Below are positions 51,401-59,835 of a stretch of DNA of 64,000 nt, one piece after another; positions within the stretch are counted from its first letter, which is position 1, and each line of letters begins with the position of its first letter. A model generated the notes under the pieces. It was not told where the DNA came from, ran no database searches, and saw only the letters and a list, made by a program, of their open reading frames with translations. Position numbers and translations under genes: made by a program. Origin of the DNA: Microbispora catharanthi (GTDB taxonomy: Bacteria; Actinomycetota; Actinomycetes; Streptosporangiales; Streptosporangiaceae); NCBI RefSeq assembly GCF_006334915.2, contig NZ_VDMA02000017.1, forward strand, positions 149,587 through 213,586. The letters are read 5' to 3'.

Positions 51401-52165
51401 TCACAAGTCCTTCGTCAAGGGTACCGAGGCGTGGGAGCGGATGAAATCCAGACTCCCTTCGAAGATCACAGGCGCGTCGTTGTCGAGGGTGGCGACGTGG
51501 TAGCTGTCCGCCAGCTCTCTGACCTCCAGATTGTTTCCCATTCTCGCCTGCAGGAACGCGACGCTCCCCGGCTTTACCACGTGGTCGTTCCTGCTGTGGA
51601 ACACCAGCACCGGCTGGGTCACCTTGGCGATGTCGGACTGGACGAGCCTCCACAGCCGGGGCAGCGTGGCGGCGGCCCGGACGGGTGTGCGCGGATAGCC
51701 GAGCTCGCTCACGCCCTCCTTCTTGATGTCGCCCGCCACCCCTGGGATCGAGCGTACGACGTACTTGAGCGCCGGGGCCAGCGCCAGCAGCGGCACGTCG
51801 TTGATCACGGACGGGTTGACCACCACGACGCCCGCGACGGCGTCACCGTGGACCTCGGCCAGGCGCAGCGCCATGCAGCCGCCGAGCGACAGGCCCATCA
51901 CGAACGCCTCCGCGCACCGTCCGCGCAGGTCGGCGAACGCCTTGTCCAGCTCGGCGTACCAGTCCTCCCAGCGCGTGCGGCTCATCTCCTGCCACGTCGT
52001 TCCGTGTCCGGGCAGGCGCGGCAGGGACACCGTCATCCCCGCCCCGGCCAGGTGTTCACCCCAGGGCCGCAGGGACTGCGGCGAGCCGGTGAATCCGTGA
52101 CAGAGCAGGACGCCGATGTCGCCGCCCTCGTGGTGGTACGGCTCCGCGCCGGGCAGCACTGGCAT
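51401..52165 (-). CDS. Alpha/beta hydrolase (carboxylesterase/monoglyceride-lipase type)
   Basis: 254 residues from ATG 52165, with GGAGGT seven bases upstream. The oxyanion segment is GVLLCHGFTGSPQSLRPW. The nucleophile elbow is EAFVMGLSLGGCMAL; Asp is in VFHSRNDHVV and His in DSYHVATLDND. The closest shape is the Est30/monoacylglycerol lipase group, so short acyl esters or monoglycerides are likely substrates. It is divergent from a phospholipid acyltransferase gene, in keeping with lipid metabolism. Confidence 0.9.
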   Translation of the reverse strand: MPVLPGAEPYHHEGGDIGVLLCHGFTGSPQSLRPWGEHLAGAGMTVSLPRLPGHGTTWQEMSRTRWEDWYAELDKAFADLRGRCAEAFVMGLSLGGCMALRLAEVHGDAVAGVVVVNPSVINDVPLLALAPALKYVVRSIPGVAGDIKKEGVSELGYPRTPVRAAATLPRLWRLVQSDIAKVTQPVLVFHSRNDHVVKPGSVAFLQARMGNNLEVRELADSYHVATLDNDAPVIFEGSLDFIRSHASVPLTKDL

Positions 52166-52283
52166 GGGTGACCTCCGTGAAACGGCGGCGTGTTCCGCCC
52201 GATACTCGCACGTTGGTCAGCGTTAGTGCGAGAGGGCTGGGCGTGCGAAGATGACTGCACATCCGAGCCGAGGGGGTGCCCGC

Positions 52284-52982
52284 GTGTTTTATTGGGTGGT
52301 GAAGGCCATCCTCTGGCCGATCCTCCGCTTCGTGTTCCGCCCCTGGGCCGAGGGGGTGGAGAACGTGCCGAAGGAGGGCCCGGCCATCCTGGCCGGCAAC
52401 CACCTGTCGTTCGCCGACCACTTCTTCGGGGCCGGATTCCTGCCGCGCAAGGTGATTTCCCTGGGCAAGGCCGAGTATTTCACCGGCCGCGGGCTCAAAG
52501 GAGTGGTGAGCCGCGCTTTCTTCTCCGGCGTCGGCACCGTCCCGATCGACCGTTCCGGCGGCAAGGCGAGCGAGGCGGCGCTCCGCACCGGCCTGCGCAT
52601 CCTCAGGGAGAACCAGGTCCTCGGCATCTACCCCGAGGGAACCCGCTCGCCCGACGGCCGCCTCTACAAGGGCAAGACGGGCGTGGCCCGGCTCGCGCTG
52701 GAGTCCCGGGCGCCGGTGATCCCGTGGGCCATGGTCAACACGTTCGAGATGATGCCCCCCGGCCGGCCGCTCCCCAAGTTCGGCATCCGCCCCGGCGTCC
52801 GGTATGGCAAGCCGCTCGACTTCTCCCGCTATTACGGCATGGAAAACGACCGCCTCGTGCTGCGCGCGGTGACCGACGAGATCATGTACGCGCTGATGGA
52901 GCTGTCGGGTCAGGAGTACGTCGACAAGTACGCCGCGGCGGCCAAGACGGAAACGACCAGGGCAGCTCGCGAGAATTCCTAA
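52284..52982 (+). CDS. plsC: 1-acyl-sn-glycerol-3-phosphate acyltransferase (PlsC)
   Basis: 232 residues from GTG 52284, since GAGGGGG lies eight bases upstream; ATG 52251 is an alternative. PlsC motifs: ILAGNHLSFADHFF (HxxxxD), GVGTVPIDRSGG, LGIYPEGTRSPDGRLYKGKTG and APVIPWAMVNT. It adds the second acyl chain to make phosphatidic acid at the inner membrane surface. The syntenic M. tuberculosis gene is Rv2182c. Divergent from the alpha/beta hydrolase. Confidence 0.93.
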   Translation: MFYWVVKAILWPILRFVFRPWAEGVENVPKEGPAILAGNHLSFADHFFGAGFLPRKVISLGKAEYFTGRGLKGVVSRAFFSGVGTVPIDRSGGKASEAALRTGLRILRENQVLGIYPEGTRSPDGRLYKGKTGVARLALESRAPVIPWAMVNTFEMMPPGRPLPKFGIRPGVRYGKPLDFSRYYGMENDRLVLRAVTDEIMYALMELSGQEYVDKYAAAAKTETTRAARENS

Positions 52983-53068
52983 TACTTCCGGACCGGACGG
53001 GTAACGTGGCGGTGTCCGCCGCGCACGTTGGGACGTTCAGACACGTTCGGATCGGAAGGCGTAGGAGC

Positions 53069-53224
53069 ATGCCAGCACGCAGGCACCGCACATGGGCCCA
53101 GCCCGGCGCCACGAGGCACGGAGCGGACGACGGACCGGACGGCCCGCCCACGACCCCGGCGAGCAGGTCCGCCGCGTCCGGCGGGGCCGCCGCCCGAGAC
53201 GCCGCTCGTGGATGCCCCGCATGA
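53069..53224 (+). CDS. Possible small leader ORF coupled to the MFS gene
   Basis: 51 codons from ATG 53069, with GTAGGAG five bases upstream, stopping at a TGA that overlaps the MFS start as ATGA (53221-53224). The peptide begins [18 protein letters not shown] and is Arg/Ala/Pro-rich and ends in two Cys-Pro-Ala residues. I recognise no family. The SD and overlap argue for real translation with coupling to the transporter. Confidence 0.4.
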   Translation: MPARRHRTWAQPGATRHGADDGPDGPPTTPASRSAASGGAAARDAARGCPA

Positions 53225-54759
53225 GCGTCCGGGAGGAACAGCAGGCCGACACCGGATATCTCCCGCACCGCCAGATCCTGGTCGTGCTCTCCGGAGTGGC
53301 GGCCGGAATGCTGCTGGCAGCCCTCGACCAGAGCATCGTCGGCACGGCCCTGCCGCGCATCGTCAGCGAACTCGGCGGCCTCGACAAGCTGTCGTGGGTG
53401 GTCACCGCCTACCTGCTCACCTCGACCGCGGCGACCCCGCTGTGGGGCAAGATCTCCGACCTGTACGGCAGGCGGGCGATCTTCCAGACCGCCATCGGCA
53501 TCTTCCTGCTCGGCTCGGTGCTGGCCGGGCTGAGCCAGAACATCGGCCAGCTCATCGGGTTCAGAGCGATCCAGGGCCTGGGCGGCGGCGGCCTGATGGC
53601 GCTGGCGTTCAGCATCATCGGCGACGTCATCCCGCCGCGCGAGCGCGGCCGATACCAGGGATACTTCGGCGCCGTCTGGGGCACCTCCAGCGTCGCCGGG
53701 CCGCTGCTCGGCGGCTTCTTCACCGACGGGCCCGGCTGGCGGTGGATCTTCTGGATCAACCTGCCGATCGGGCTGATCTCGCTCGTTGTGACCTCGGTGG
53801 CGCTGCGGATCCCCTTCACCCGCCGCAGTCACCGCATCGACTACCTGGGCGCGACGCTGATCGTGGCCGGGGTGTCGTGCTTCCTTCTCTACCTCGACTG
53901 GGCGGGCGGCGACATCGGCTGGACCGCTCCCGGCTCGCTGGCCCTGCTGACCGGATTCGTGGCGCTCGCGGCCCTGTTCGTGTTCGTCGAACTGCGGGCG
54001 GCCGAGCCGATCCTGCCGATGCGGTTGTTCCGCAACAAGATCTTCAGCGTGGGCAACGGCTTCAGCTTCCTCGCGGGCCTGGCGATGTTCGGCGGCATGA
54101 TCTTCCTGCCGGTCTATCTCCAGGCGGTCCAGGGCATGTCGCCGACCGTGTCGGGCCTGGCGCTGCTGCCGGCGGTCTTCGGCATCTTCTCCACGTCGAT
54201 CACCTCCGGCCAGATCATGAGCCGGACCGGCCGATACAAGATCTTCCCGATCCTGGGCGGGGCGGTCCTCCTGGTGGCCATGTGGCTGCTGTCCACGATC
54301 AAGGTGGACACGCCGTACTGGCAGGTGGCGGTCTACGCCTACCTCTTCGGCGCAGGGCTCGGGTTCACCATGCAGACGATCGTCACGGCGATCCAGAACG
54401 CGGTGGAGCGCGCCGACATGGGCGTGGCGACGAGCTCGGCGACGTTCTTCCGGATGATGGGCGCCGCCATCGGCACGGCGATCATGGGTGCGGTCCTCAC
54501 CAACCGGCTCGCCCACCACCTGACCGCCGAGTTCGGCGGCAGGATGCCGCCGGGGCGTGTGGACGCCAACAACGTGCAGGCGATCCAGCAACTGCCGCAG
54601 CCGTTCAAGAATCACGTGCTGGTCGCGTTCACCAGTGCGATCGACGACGTGTTCCTCGCCAGCCTGCCCTTCGTCGCCCTCGCCCTGGTCGTGGCTTTCT
54701 TCCTCAAGGAGATCCCGCTCGCCGCGCGGAGCACCGAGGGCCCGGCCGCCATGGGCTGA
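53221..54759 (+). CDS. MFS drug exporter, DHA2 (14-TM) type
   Basis: About 512 residues from ATG 53221; ATG 53212 is an alternative. TM1 motif D is [21 protein letters not shown]; motif A is [16 protein letters not shown]; motif C is [18 protein letters not shown] 14-helix pattern and [15 protein letters not shown] loop match EmrB/QacA exporters. It likely pumps lipophilic drugs with protons. Three ACGTT pentamers lie near 53024-53048 and could be part of a regulator site. No TetR gene is adjacent. Confidence 0.93.
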   Translation: MSVREEQQADTGYLPHRQILVVLSGVAAGMLLAALDQSIVGTALPRIVSELGGLDKLSWVVTAYLLTSTAATPLWGKISDLYGRRAIFQTAIGIFLLGSVLAGLSQNIGQLIGFRAIQGLGGGGLMALAFSIIGDVIPPRERGRYQGYFGAVWGTSSVAGPLLGGFFTDGPGWRWIFWINLPIGLISLVVTSVALRIPFTRRSHRIDYLGATLIVAGVSCFLLYLDWAGGDIGWTAPGSLALLTGFVALAALFVFVELRAAEPILPMRLFRNKIFSVGNGFSFLAGLAMFGGMIFLPVYLQAVQGMSPTVSGLALLPAVFGIFSTSITSGQIMSRTGRYKIFPILGGAVLLVAMWLLSTIKVDTPYWQVAVYAYLFGAGLGFTMQTIVTAIQNAVERADMGVATSSATFFRMMGAAIGTAIMGAVLTNRLAHHLTAEFGGRMPPGRVDANNVQAIQQLPQPFKNHVLVAFTSAIDDVFLASLPFVALALVVAFFLKEIPLAARSTEGPAAMG

Positions 54760-54911
54760 CCCCGCGCGTAGTCGGCCGCGTAGGGCCCGGGGGGCGGTTC
54801 GCCGCCGGCCCGGCGGGCGGAGTCGCGGCAGTGTCCTGCGCGCGGCCCGGCTCTCGCGACCGGTGGTGACGAGCCCGGCGGCGCCGGCCTTGCCGCTCTC
54901 CCGAAGCGGGC

Positions 54912-55766
54912 TCAGCCGAGGTGGGAGCGGATCTCGCGGATGTGGGCCGGGGTGGTGCGGCAGCAGCCGCCCACGTAACGGGCGCCGAGCGAGGCCCACC
55001 CGGCCGCCGCCCTGCCGAACTCGACGGGATCGGCGAGACCCAGCCAGCGCCGGTTCGCGGCGTCCCAGGTCTCGCCCGAGTTCGGGTAGACGATCGAGGC
55101 TCCGTGCTTGATCAGCTCGGGTATGAACCGCGGCGCGGTGCAGTTGACGCCCACGGCGACCACCTGGGGGAGGTCCGCGAAGATCGCCGCGCACTCCTCG
55201 AACGGCGTCCCATCGCTGACGTGCTCGCCGTCGCGGCAGGAGAAGGTTACCCACGCCCGTACGGGCGGCGTCTCGCGCAGGAGCCTCGCGAGCGCCCGCG
55301 CCTCGGCCTGCGAGGGGATCGTCTCGCACGCCAGCAGGTCGGCCCCTGCGTCGGCGAGGATCTCGAACCGCTCCCGATGCCACTCGGTCAGGCCGTCCTC
55401 GTCGAGGTCGTAGTCACCGGTGTACTCCGCGCCGTTGGCCAGGTAGGCGCCGTACGGCCCCACGCTCGCGGCGACGAGCCCGTGCCCGGCCTCGTCCCTC
55501 GCCTGTACGGCAAGCGTCACCGACAGCCGGATGAGGTCGCGGGCCTTCTGAGAGGTGAGGCCGTGCCGTACGAACCCGGGGACGCTCGCCTGATAGCTCG
55601 CCGTGGTGGCGACGTCGGCCCCGGCCCTGAAGTAGTCGAGGTGCGCCTGACGGATGACGCCGGGATCGTCGGCGAGCAGCCGCGCCGACCACAGGTCGTC
55701 GCTCAGGTCGCAGCCGAGTGTCTCCAGGTGCGTGGCGAGGCCGCCGTCGAGGACGATTGGGTTCAT
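54912..55766 (-). CDS. Homocysteine S-methyltransferase
   Basis: 284 residues from ATG 55766. It begins MNPIVLDGGLATHLETLGCDL. Zinc ligands are in VVAVGVNCTAPRF and ARYVGGCCRTTPAHI. Substrate-binding segments SVGPYGAYLANGAEYTGDYD and ACETIPSQAEARAL are also MmuM-like. It transfers methyl from S-methylmethionine or S-adenosylmethionine to homocysteine. The TAGTGT eight bases upstream resembles the leaderless -10 pattern. It lies downstream of a MerR gene on the same strand, separated by 153 bp. Confidence 0.92.
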   Translation of the reverse strand: MNPIVLDGGLATHLETLGCDLSDDLWSARLLADDPGVIRQAHLDYFRAGADVATTASYQASVPGFVRHGLTSQKARDLIRLSVTLAVQARDEAGHGLVAASVGPYGAYLANGAEYTGDYDLDEDGLTEWHRERFEILADAGADLLACETIPSQAEARALARLLRETPPVRAWVTFSCRDGEHVSDGTPFEECAAIFADLPQVVAVGVNCTAPRFIPELIKHGASIVYPNSGETWDAANRRWLGLADPVEFGRAAAGWASLGARYVGGCCRTTPAHIREIRSHLG

Positions 55767-55898
55767 ACCGGGCAACACTACGTGCTCACGCGCAGTGCGG
55801 GCGTGGTGGCATCGTCCTCGGCGGGACCAGTGCCCGGGCGCCTCTGGCCGGCTCGCGGCCGAGCTGATGGAGGCGGGGGCCGCCATATGCGGGGGAAC

Positions 55899-55933
55899 CG
55901 CTCAGTGGGCACCCGTCGCTCAGTGGGCACCCG
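55899..55933. repeat. Tandem 18-bp repeat over the MerR stop codon
   Basis: CGCTCAGTGGGCACCCG at 55899-55915 and again at 55917-55933. The second copy carries the end and stop of the MerR gene; the first is a non-coding copy just beyond. Confidence 0.75.
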
Positions 55934-56387
55934 CCGGTCGGCTGGGCGCCCACAGCCGGTCGGCGTCGCCGGCGGCGAGCCGGCCTCGGTAAACGTCGAT
56001 CTTGTGGTCGATGAGCCTGAGGTTCTCCTGCACTTCGGCGAGCTTGGCGGCCACCTCGGCGCGGTGGGCTTCGAGGAGGGCAAGCCGTTCCTGTTCGTTG
56101 CCGGCCCCGGCGGCGACGAGCTGGGCGTAGCGCCGGATGGCCTTGATGGGCATGCCGGTGGCTCGCATCTTCGTGCAGATGACGATCCATTTGAGGTCGA
56201 GCAGGCGGTAACGCCGCCGTCCGCCGGCGGTGCGGCCGACAGGGGTGACGACCAGGCCGGCGCGCTCGTAGTAGCGCAACGTGTGCACGCTGACCCCGGT
56301 GCGGCGGGCGGCCTCGGCGATGCTCAGGCCCTCCTGCGGATCCGGGGGAGCGGGTTCGGGCACTGCCCGCGAATCGACTTCGAGCAT
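55920..56387 (-). CDS. MerR-family regulator
   Basis: 155 residues from ATG 56387. The winged helix is LSIAEAARRTGVSVHTLRYYERAGLVVTPV, followed by RRRYRLLDLKWIVICTKMRATGMPIKAIRRYAQLV. A C-terminal coiled coil (about 95-140) ends without a Cys metal site, so it is not a metal sensor of the classic kind. TAGGAT lies seven bases upstream of the ATG and a perfect 16-bp palindrome covers the start. Autoregulation is likely. Confidence 0.9.
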   Translation of the reverse strand: MLEVDSRAVPEPAPPDPQEGLSIAEAARRTGVSVHTLRYYERAGLVVTPVGRTAGGRRRYRLLDLKWIVICTKMRATGMPIKAIRRYAQLVAAGAGNEQERLALLEAHRAEVAAKLAEVQENLRLIDHKIDVYRGRLAAGDADRLWAPSRPAGAH

Positions 56388-56394
56388 GCTCGAA
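56379..56394. promoter_or_regulatory. Perfect 16-bp palindrome over the MerR start codon
   Basis: TTCGAGCATGCTCGAA, centred on the ATG and ending at the putative -10 box. A dimeric repressor bound here would block initiation. Confidence 0.5.
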
Positions 56395-57191
56395 ATCCTA
56401 GTCTCGTGGCCGCTGCCAAAGCCGGCACTGCCGGTCACCGGCAGCGCCTGCGGATTGGACCTCATTCCCGAACCGGCAGTCCGCCGATCACCAAGACGGC
56501 GGTCACCGGAATGGTCCGCTCGACGGCCGGTGTGGCGGCCTCGCCGGCCACCGCCGCCCGGCGGACCGGCAGCACCTCGAGTCGCGATCGCCGGAGCGAC
56601 CCCGGGAACGGCCTCGGCCCGGCGGCGAGGCGACAGCTCTTCCGAAGCGGTGAGACCGTGGCTCTTCCCGGCGGCGAGGCCGCGGCTCTTCCCGGCGGTG
56701 AGACCGTGGCTCTCCCGGGGGAGAGGCCTCGGCCCTCCCCGGGCGAGGAACCGATCGGCGGTCCCACGCGTTGGCGGCACATGGGGCTTAAAGGGCTCAT
56801 CAATCGGTTGCTGCGCCGCCGGTCTCCCGTCCCCGCAGGTGGACGCGACGATCGGCCCGACACGGGAGGGGTGAGGGAGCCGCGGCGTCCCGCACCCACC
56901 CCGCCGTCCGATGTCATTCGCCTACCCGAACCCTCGTAGGGGCTTCGCCCACAGCGGAACCCGAACCGGCGCGGCCGGGCCCGTCATCCCCGCCGGTGTC
57001 CCGGCCGCGCTGGTTTTCTCTCGGCAGACTGTCACCTCGCCCGGCGCCGCCTGACGAGTGGGCGGCCGACTGGTCGCGGTCGTGGACGTGGGTGGTGCCG
57101 CCCGGCGGGGCAGGCTCTCCTCGCCGATACCCCGCCGCCCGGCCTCAGCCCTGCTCCGGCCCCGCCGCGTGCCGACCTCTCGCGTGCCGGG
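56388..57191. other. Long intergenic region, 804 bp, with repeats and one possible small ORF
   Basis: Left part: TAGGAT -10 box of the MerR gene (56400-56395) and repeats of ACCGGCAGT/GTCACCGG type. Centre: repeated GAGACCGTGGCTCT and GGCGAGGCCGCGGCTCTTCC units (about 56650-56740) forming low-complexity tracts readable on both strands. Right part: GC-rich sequence with the convergent end of the VIT/VWA gene. The small ORF at 56781 is listed separately. Confidence 0.5.
56781..56939 (+). CDS. Possible small protein with amphipathic N-terminal helix
   Basis: 52 codons from ATG 56781. It starts MGLKGLINRLLRRRSPVP, a plausible amphipathic basic helix, then a Pro/Arg-rich tail ending SDVIRLPEPS. 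The SD is weak (GGCGGC). I recognise no family and it may be chance. Confidence 0.25.
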   Translation: MGLKGLINRLLRRRSPVPAGGRDDRPDTGGVREPRRPAPTPPSDVIRLPEPS

Positions 57192-59831
57192 TCACGATCG
57201 CTTCCAGAAGGGACGCCGGCCTTCCTCCGCACCGGGCGCGGAGCCCGGGGAACCCGGGGACGTGGAGCCCGCGGATGCGGAGCCGGAGGAGCCGGTCAGG
57301 GCGGTCAGCAGGTCGGCCGTCCGCCGCCAGAGGTCGTCGAGTGAGACCTCGGCCCACTCTGCCCTCTCCAGGTCGGCCGCGAGCGCGGCGAGGTCCGGGT
57401 GACCGCCCACCATCTGGGCGACGACGCGCAGGCGACTGGCGAGATCCGCCAGATAGCGCCGCCGCTCCCGCTCGGGCAGCGACTCCGCCTGGACCAGTTT
57501 CATGAGCTCCTCGGCCAGCAGGGGCTTGACGCCCTCGAAGCCCGTGGCCGGTGCGGTCCCCGCGCCGGGATGTGGAAGGAAGCGACCGATGGAGAACCCG
57601 CGGGAGGCCCGTCTCGGAGCCGGTGCGGGCGCGGCGGCGTAAGGCGGAGCAGGAGGCATGGCAGGGGGTGCGCCGGGTGGCGGGGCCGCTGCGATGGGCC
57701 GGTCCGCCGCGGAACCGGAAGGTGCCTCCGGTCCGGTCGTGGTGAAGGCGGCCATCTTCGCCATCATCGGAGCGCCCGCCGCCATCATCGGCATCGCGGT
57801 CGGCATCTCCCAGCCGCTCGGTGGCTCGACCGGCTGGATCACCCGATGCTCCGGGCCGCCCTCGCCCGTCACGCGGGTGTCGACGGCCACGAAGGCGGTG
57901 AACCGGCACAGCACGCCGAAACGCAGCGAGGTGTCGACGATCCGCTGTTCGAGGGAGTGGTCGCCCATGGCGTACCGGTCTTCCAGACCGCGCAGATGCG
58001 CCCGCGCCCACACGGCCCGGGCGGCCGGGCCGTGGGCGGGACGGCCCTCGATCCGCTCCTCCCAGGGGCGGCCGTCGGCCGTGCGGCCCTGCACGGTGAG
58101 GGCTACGGCGGGGCGCCGTCCCCGGTAACGCCCGCTCACGACCAGAGGGACGCCCGGGTAGAGCGAACCGGCATGCGTGACGGTGTCCGCCACGAGGTCC
58201 ATGCCTTCCGCCTTCAGCGCGACGTCCGTGACCAGCGGCGAGCCGATGCGACGGTGAATGTGCTCCATCGCCGCGTCGAGCCGGTCCTCCGACTCGACCA
58301 GTTCGCACCGGCCCGAGCCGAGCAGGGCCAGCCGTCCGAGGAAGCCGGCGTTCACCGCTCTGTCGATGCCCACGGTGTGCACCCGGACGCCGTGCAACCG
58401 GGCGCCGATGCGTTCGAGGATCTCATCCTCGTTGCCCACCTGGCCGTCGGTCACCAGGACGAGCACCCGATCGCGTGCCTGCTCGCGGGACAGACCGGAC
58501 TCGCCGGGCCGGTCGTCCTCACGCCACCGGCCGGAGACCGTGCCGGTGGCCGCCCCCGGGGCTGGCACGTCGTGGCCGTCGAGCAGTCGCAGGGCCTCCT
58601 GCAGGGGAGCGAGCATCTCCGTCCCCCCGCGGGCGTCGAGCCGGGACAGGTGCTCGACGGCGCGATATCGGTTGCGGTCGCCCGCGTCCACCAGGCCGCC
58701 GGAGAAGGCCCGCTCCACCACCGAATCGAACGAGAGCACGGCGAACCGGTCATGCCGGGTCAGCGTGTCGACGATCCGGGCGGCGGCGCGCCGTGCGGCG
58801 ACCATCTTCCAGCCCGTCATGCTGCCCGAGCGGTCGAGCAGCAGGACGACGTCGCGGGGCGCGGTCCGGGTGGCGTCCTCCTGCGGCGGCAGCAGGGTCA
58901 GCACGAAGGTTCCCTCGGCGCCCGCCACGTCCTTCACCGTGCCCTGCGCCGTGCCCTCCGCAGGGCCGCTGCCGCTGCCGCTGCTGTCGGCCGTGCCTTC
59001 GCCGGGTGAACCGGCGTCCGCGGCGTCGTCCGGGACGAGCGCGAGCGACGAGGAGGCGTCGAACGCCAGACGCAGGATGAAGTCACGGTCGAGCCGCTCG
59101 CCGGGCCGCAGCCTGATCGTGTCGCCCTCCCGGTCGACCTCGTGCAGGCTGGAGCGGACCTCCCGCAGACCGAGCCCGGCGGGGTCGATCGTCGCCGCGA
59201 GCGACAGCCGTACGGGATAGGGGAAGCCGGGAAGCAGGACGGGCGGCGTGATCCGGGAGGCGTCGGGCGCGGCGTCGGTGTCGGGCGCCACGCCGCCACC
59301 GGCCGGAGGCCCGGGCAGCGGAGCCCCGGGGATGTAGCGGGGCGCCACGACCAGCGGGAAGCGGAACTCGGCCGCGCCGTCCTCGTAGGGGAGCGGCTGG
59401 CTCAGCGTGAGGCGGACGACCACCCGCTCCCCGGGGACGATGTTGCCGACCCTGATCGTGAACACGTCGGGCCGGTCCTCCTCGGCGATCGCCGCGCGCC
59501 TGCCCTCGGCGAGCGCCCGGTCGTAGTCGGCCCGTGCCTGCCCGCGCTCCTTGAGCACGCCGTCGACCACCCGGTCGTCCGCCTTCATCCGGAAGGCGGT
59601 GACCGCGGCCCGCGGCGGCAGCGGGAAGACATACGTCGCCTCCAGCGACACGTCGAAGGCATTGCGGAAGGTCTGGACGACCTCGACGCCTGCCACCAGT
59701 CCGGTGACGTGGGCGGCGACGTCCACGCTCTCCAGCGGAAGGTTGCCCTTCTCGGTCTCCAAGGCTCCGAGCCCGGCGTCCGGCACGGGCCGGCACTCCT
59801 CCGGCCGTAGAGGTGTGATGGGAACGGTCAT
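57192..59831 (-). CDS. VIT plus von Willebrand A domain protein
   Basis: 879 residues from ATG 59831, with GGAGAGATG near. The VIT domain (about 15-150) has GNLPLESVDVAAHVTGLVAGVEVVQTF then NAFDVSLEATYVFPLPPRAAV. A Gly/Ser linker (about 275-300) leads to the VWA domain (about 325-510), with MIDAS motif VLLLDRSGSMTGW and later VLVTDGQVGNED. A Pro/Ala/Met-rich linker (about 660-745) and a helical C-terminal segment ending RPFWKRS follow. No signal peptide is visible. The MIDAS is intact, so metal-dependent binding is likely; the partner is unknown. It lies 4 bases after a MerR gene, which suggests an operon. Confidence 0.9.
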   Translation of the reverse strand: MTVPITPLRPEECRPVPDAGLGALETEKGNLPLESVDVAAHVTGLVAGVEVVQTFRNAFDVSLEATYVFPLPPRAAVTAFRMKADDRVVDGVLKERGQARADYDRALAEGRRAAIAEEDRPDVFTIRVGNIVPGERVVVRLTLSQPLPYEDGAAEFRFPLVVAPRYIPGAPLPGPPAGGGVAPDTDAAPDASRITPPVLLPGFPYPVRLSLAATIDPAGLGLREVRSSLHEVDREGDTIRLRPGERLDRDFILRLAFDASSSLALVPDDAADAGSPGEGTADSSGSGSGPAEGTAQGTVKDVAGAEGTFVLTLLPPQEDATRTAPRDVVLLLDRSGSMTGWKMVAARRAAARIVDTLTRHDRFAVLSFDSVVERAFSGGLVDAGDRNRYRAVEHLSRLDARGGTEMLAPLQEALRLLDGHDVPAPGAATGTVSGRWREDDRPGESGLSREQARDRVLVLVTDGQVGNEDEILERIGARLHGVRVHTVGIDRAVNAGFLGRLALLGSGRCELVESEDRLDAAMEHIHRRIGSPLVTDVALKAEGMDLVADTVTHAGSLYPGVPLVVSGRYRGRRPAVALTVQGRTADGRPWEERIEGRPAHGPAARAVWARAHLRGLEDRYAMGDHSLEQRIVDTSLRFGVLCRFTAFVAVDTRVTGEGGPEHRVIQPVEPPSGWEMPTAMPMMAAGAPMMAKMAAFTTTGPEAPSGSAADRPIAAAPPPGAPPAMPPAPPYAAAPAPAPRRASRGFSIGRFLPHPGAGTAPATGFEGVKPLLAEELMKLVQAESLPERERRRYLADLASRLRVVAQMVGGHPDLAALAADLERAEWAEVSLDDLWRRTADLLTALTGSSGSASAGSTSPGSPGSAPGAEEGRRPFWKRS

Positions 59832-59835
59832 GGCG

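Noticed and set aside
56462..56917. 151-codon minus-strand ORF with SPPGRATVSP repeats
   Set aside because: Repeats are low-complexity and readable in several frames; no domain or SD supports it.
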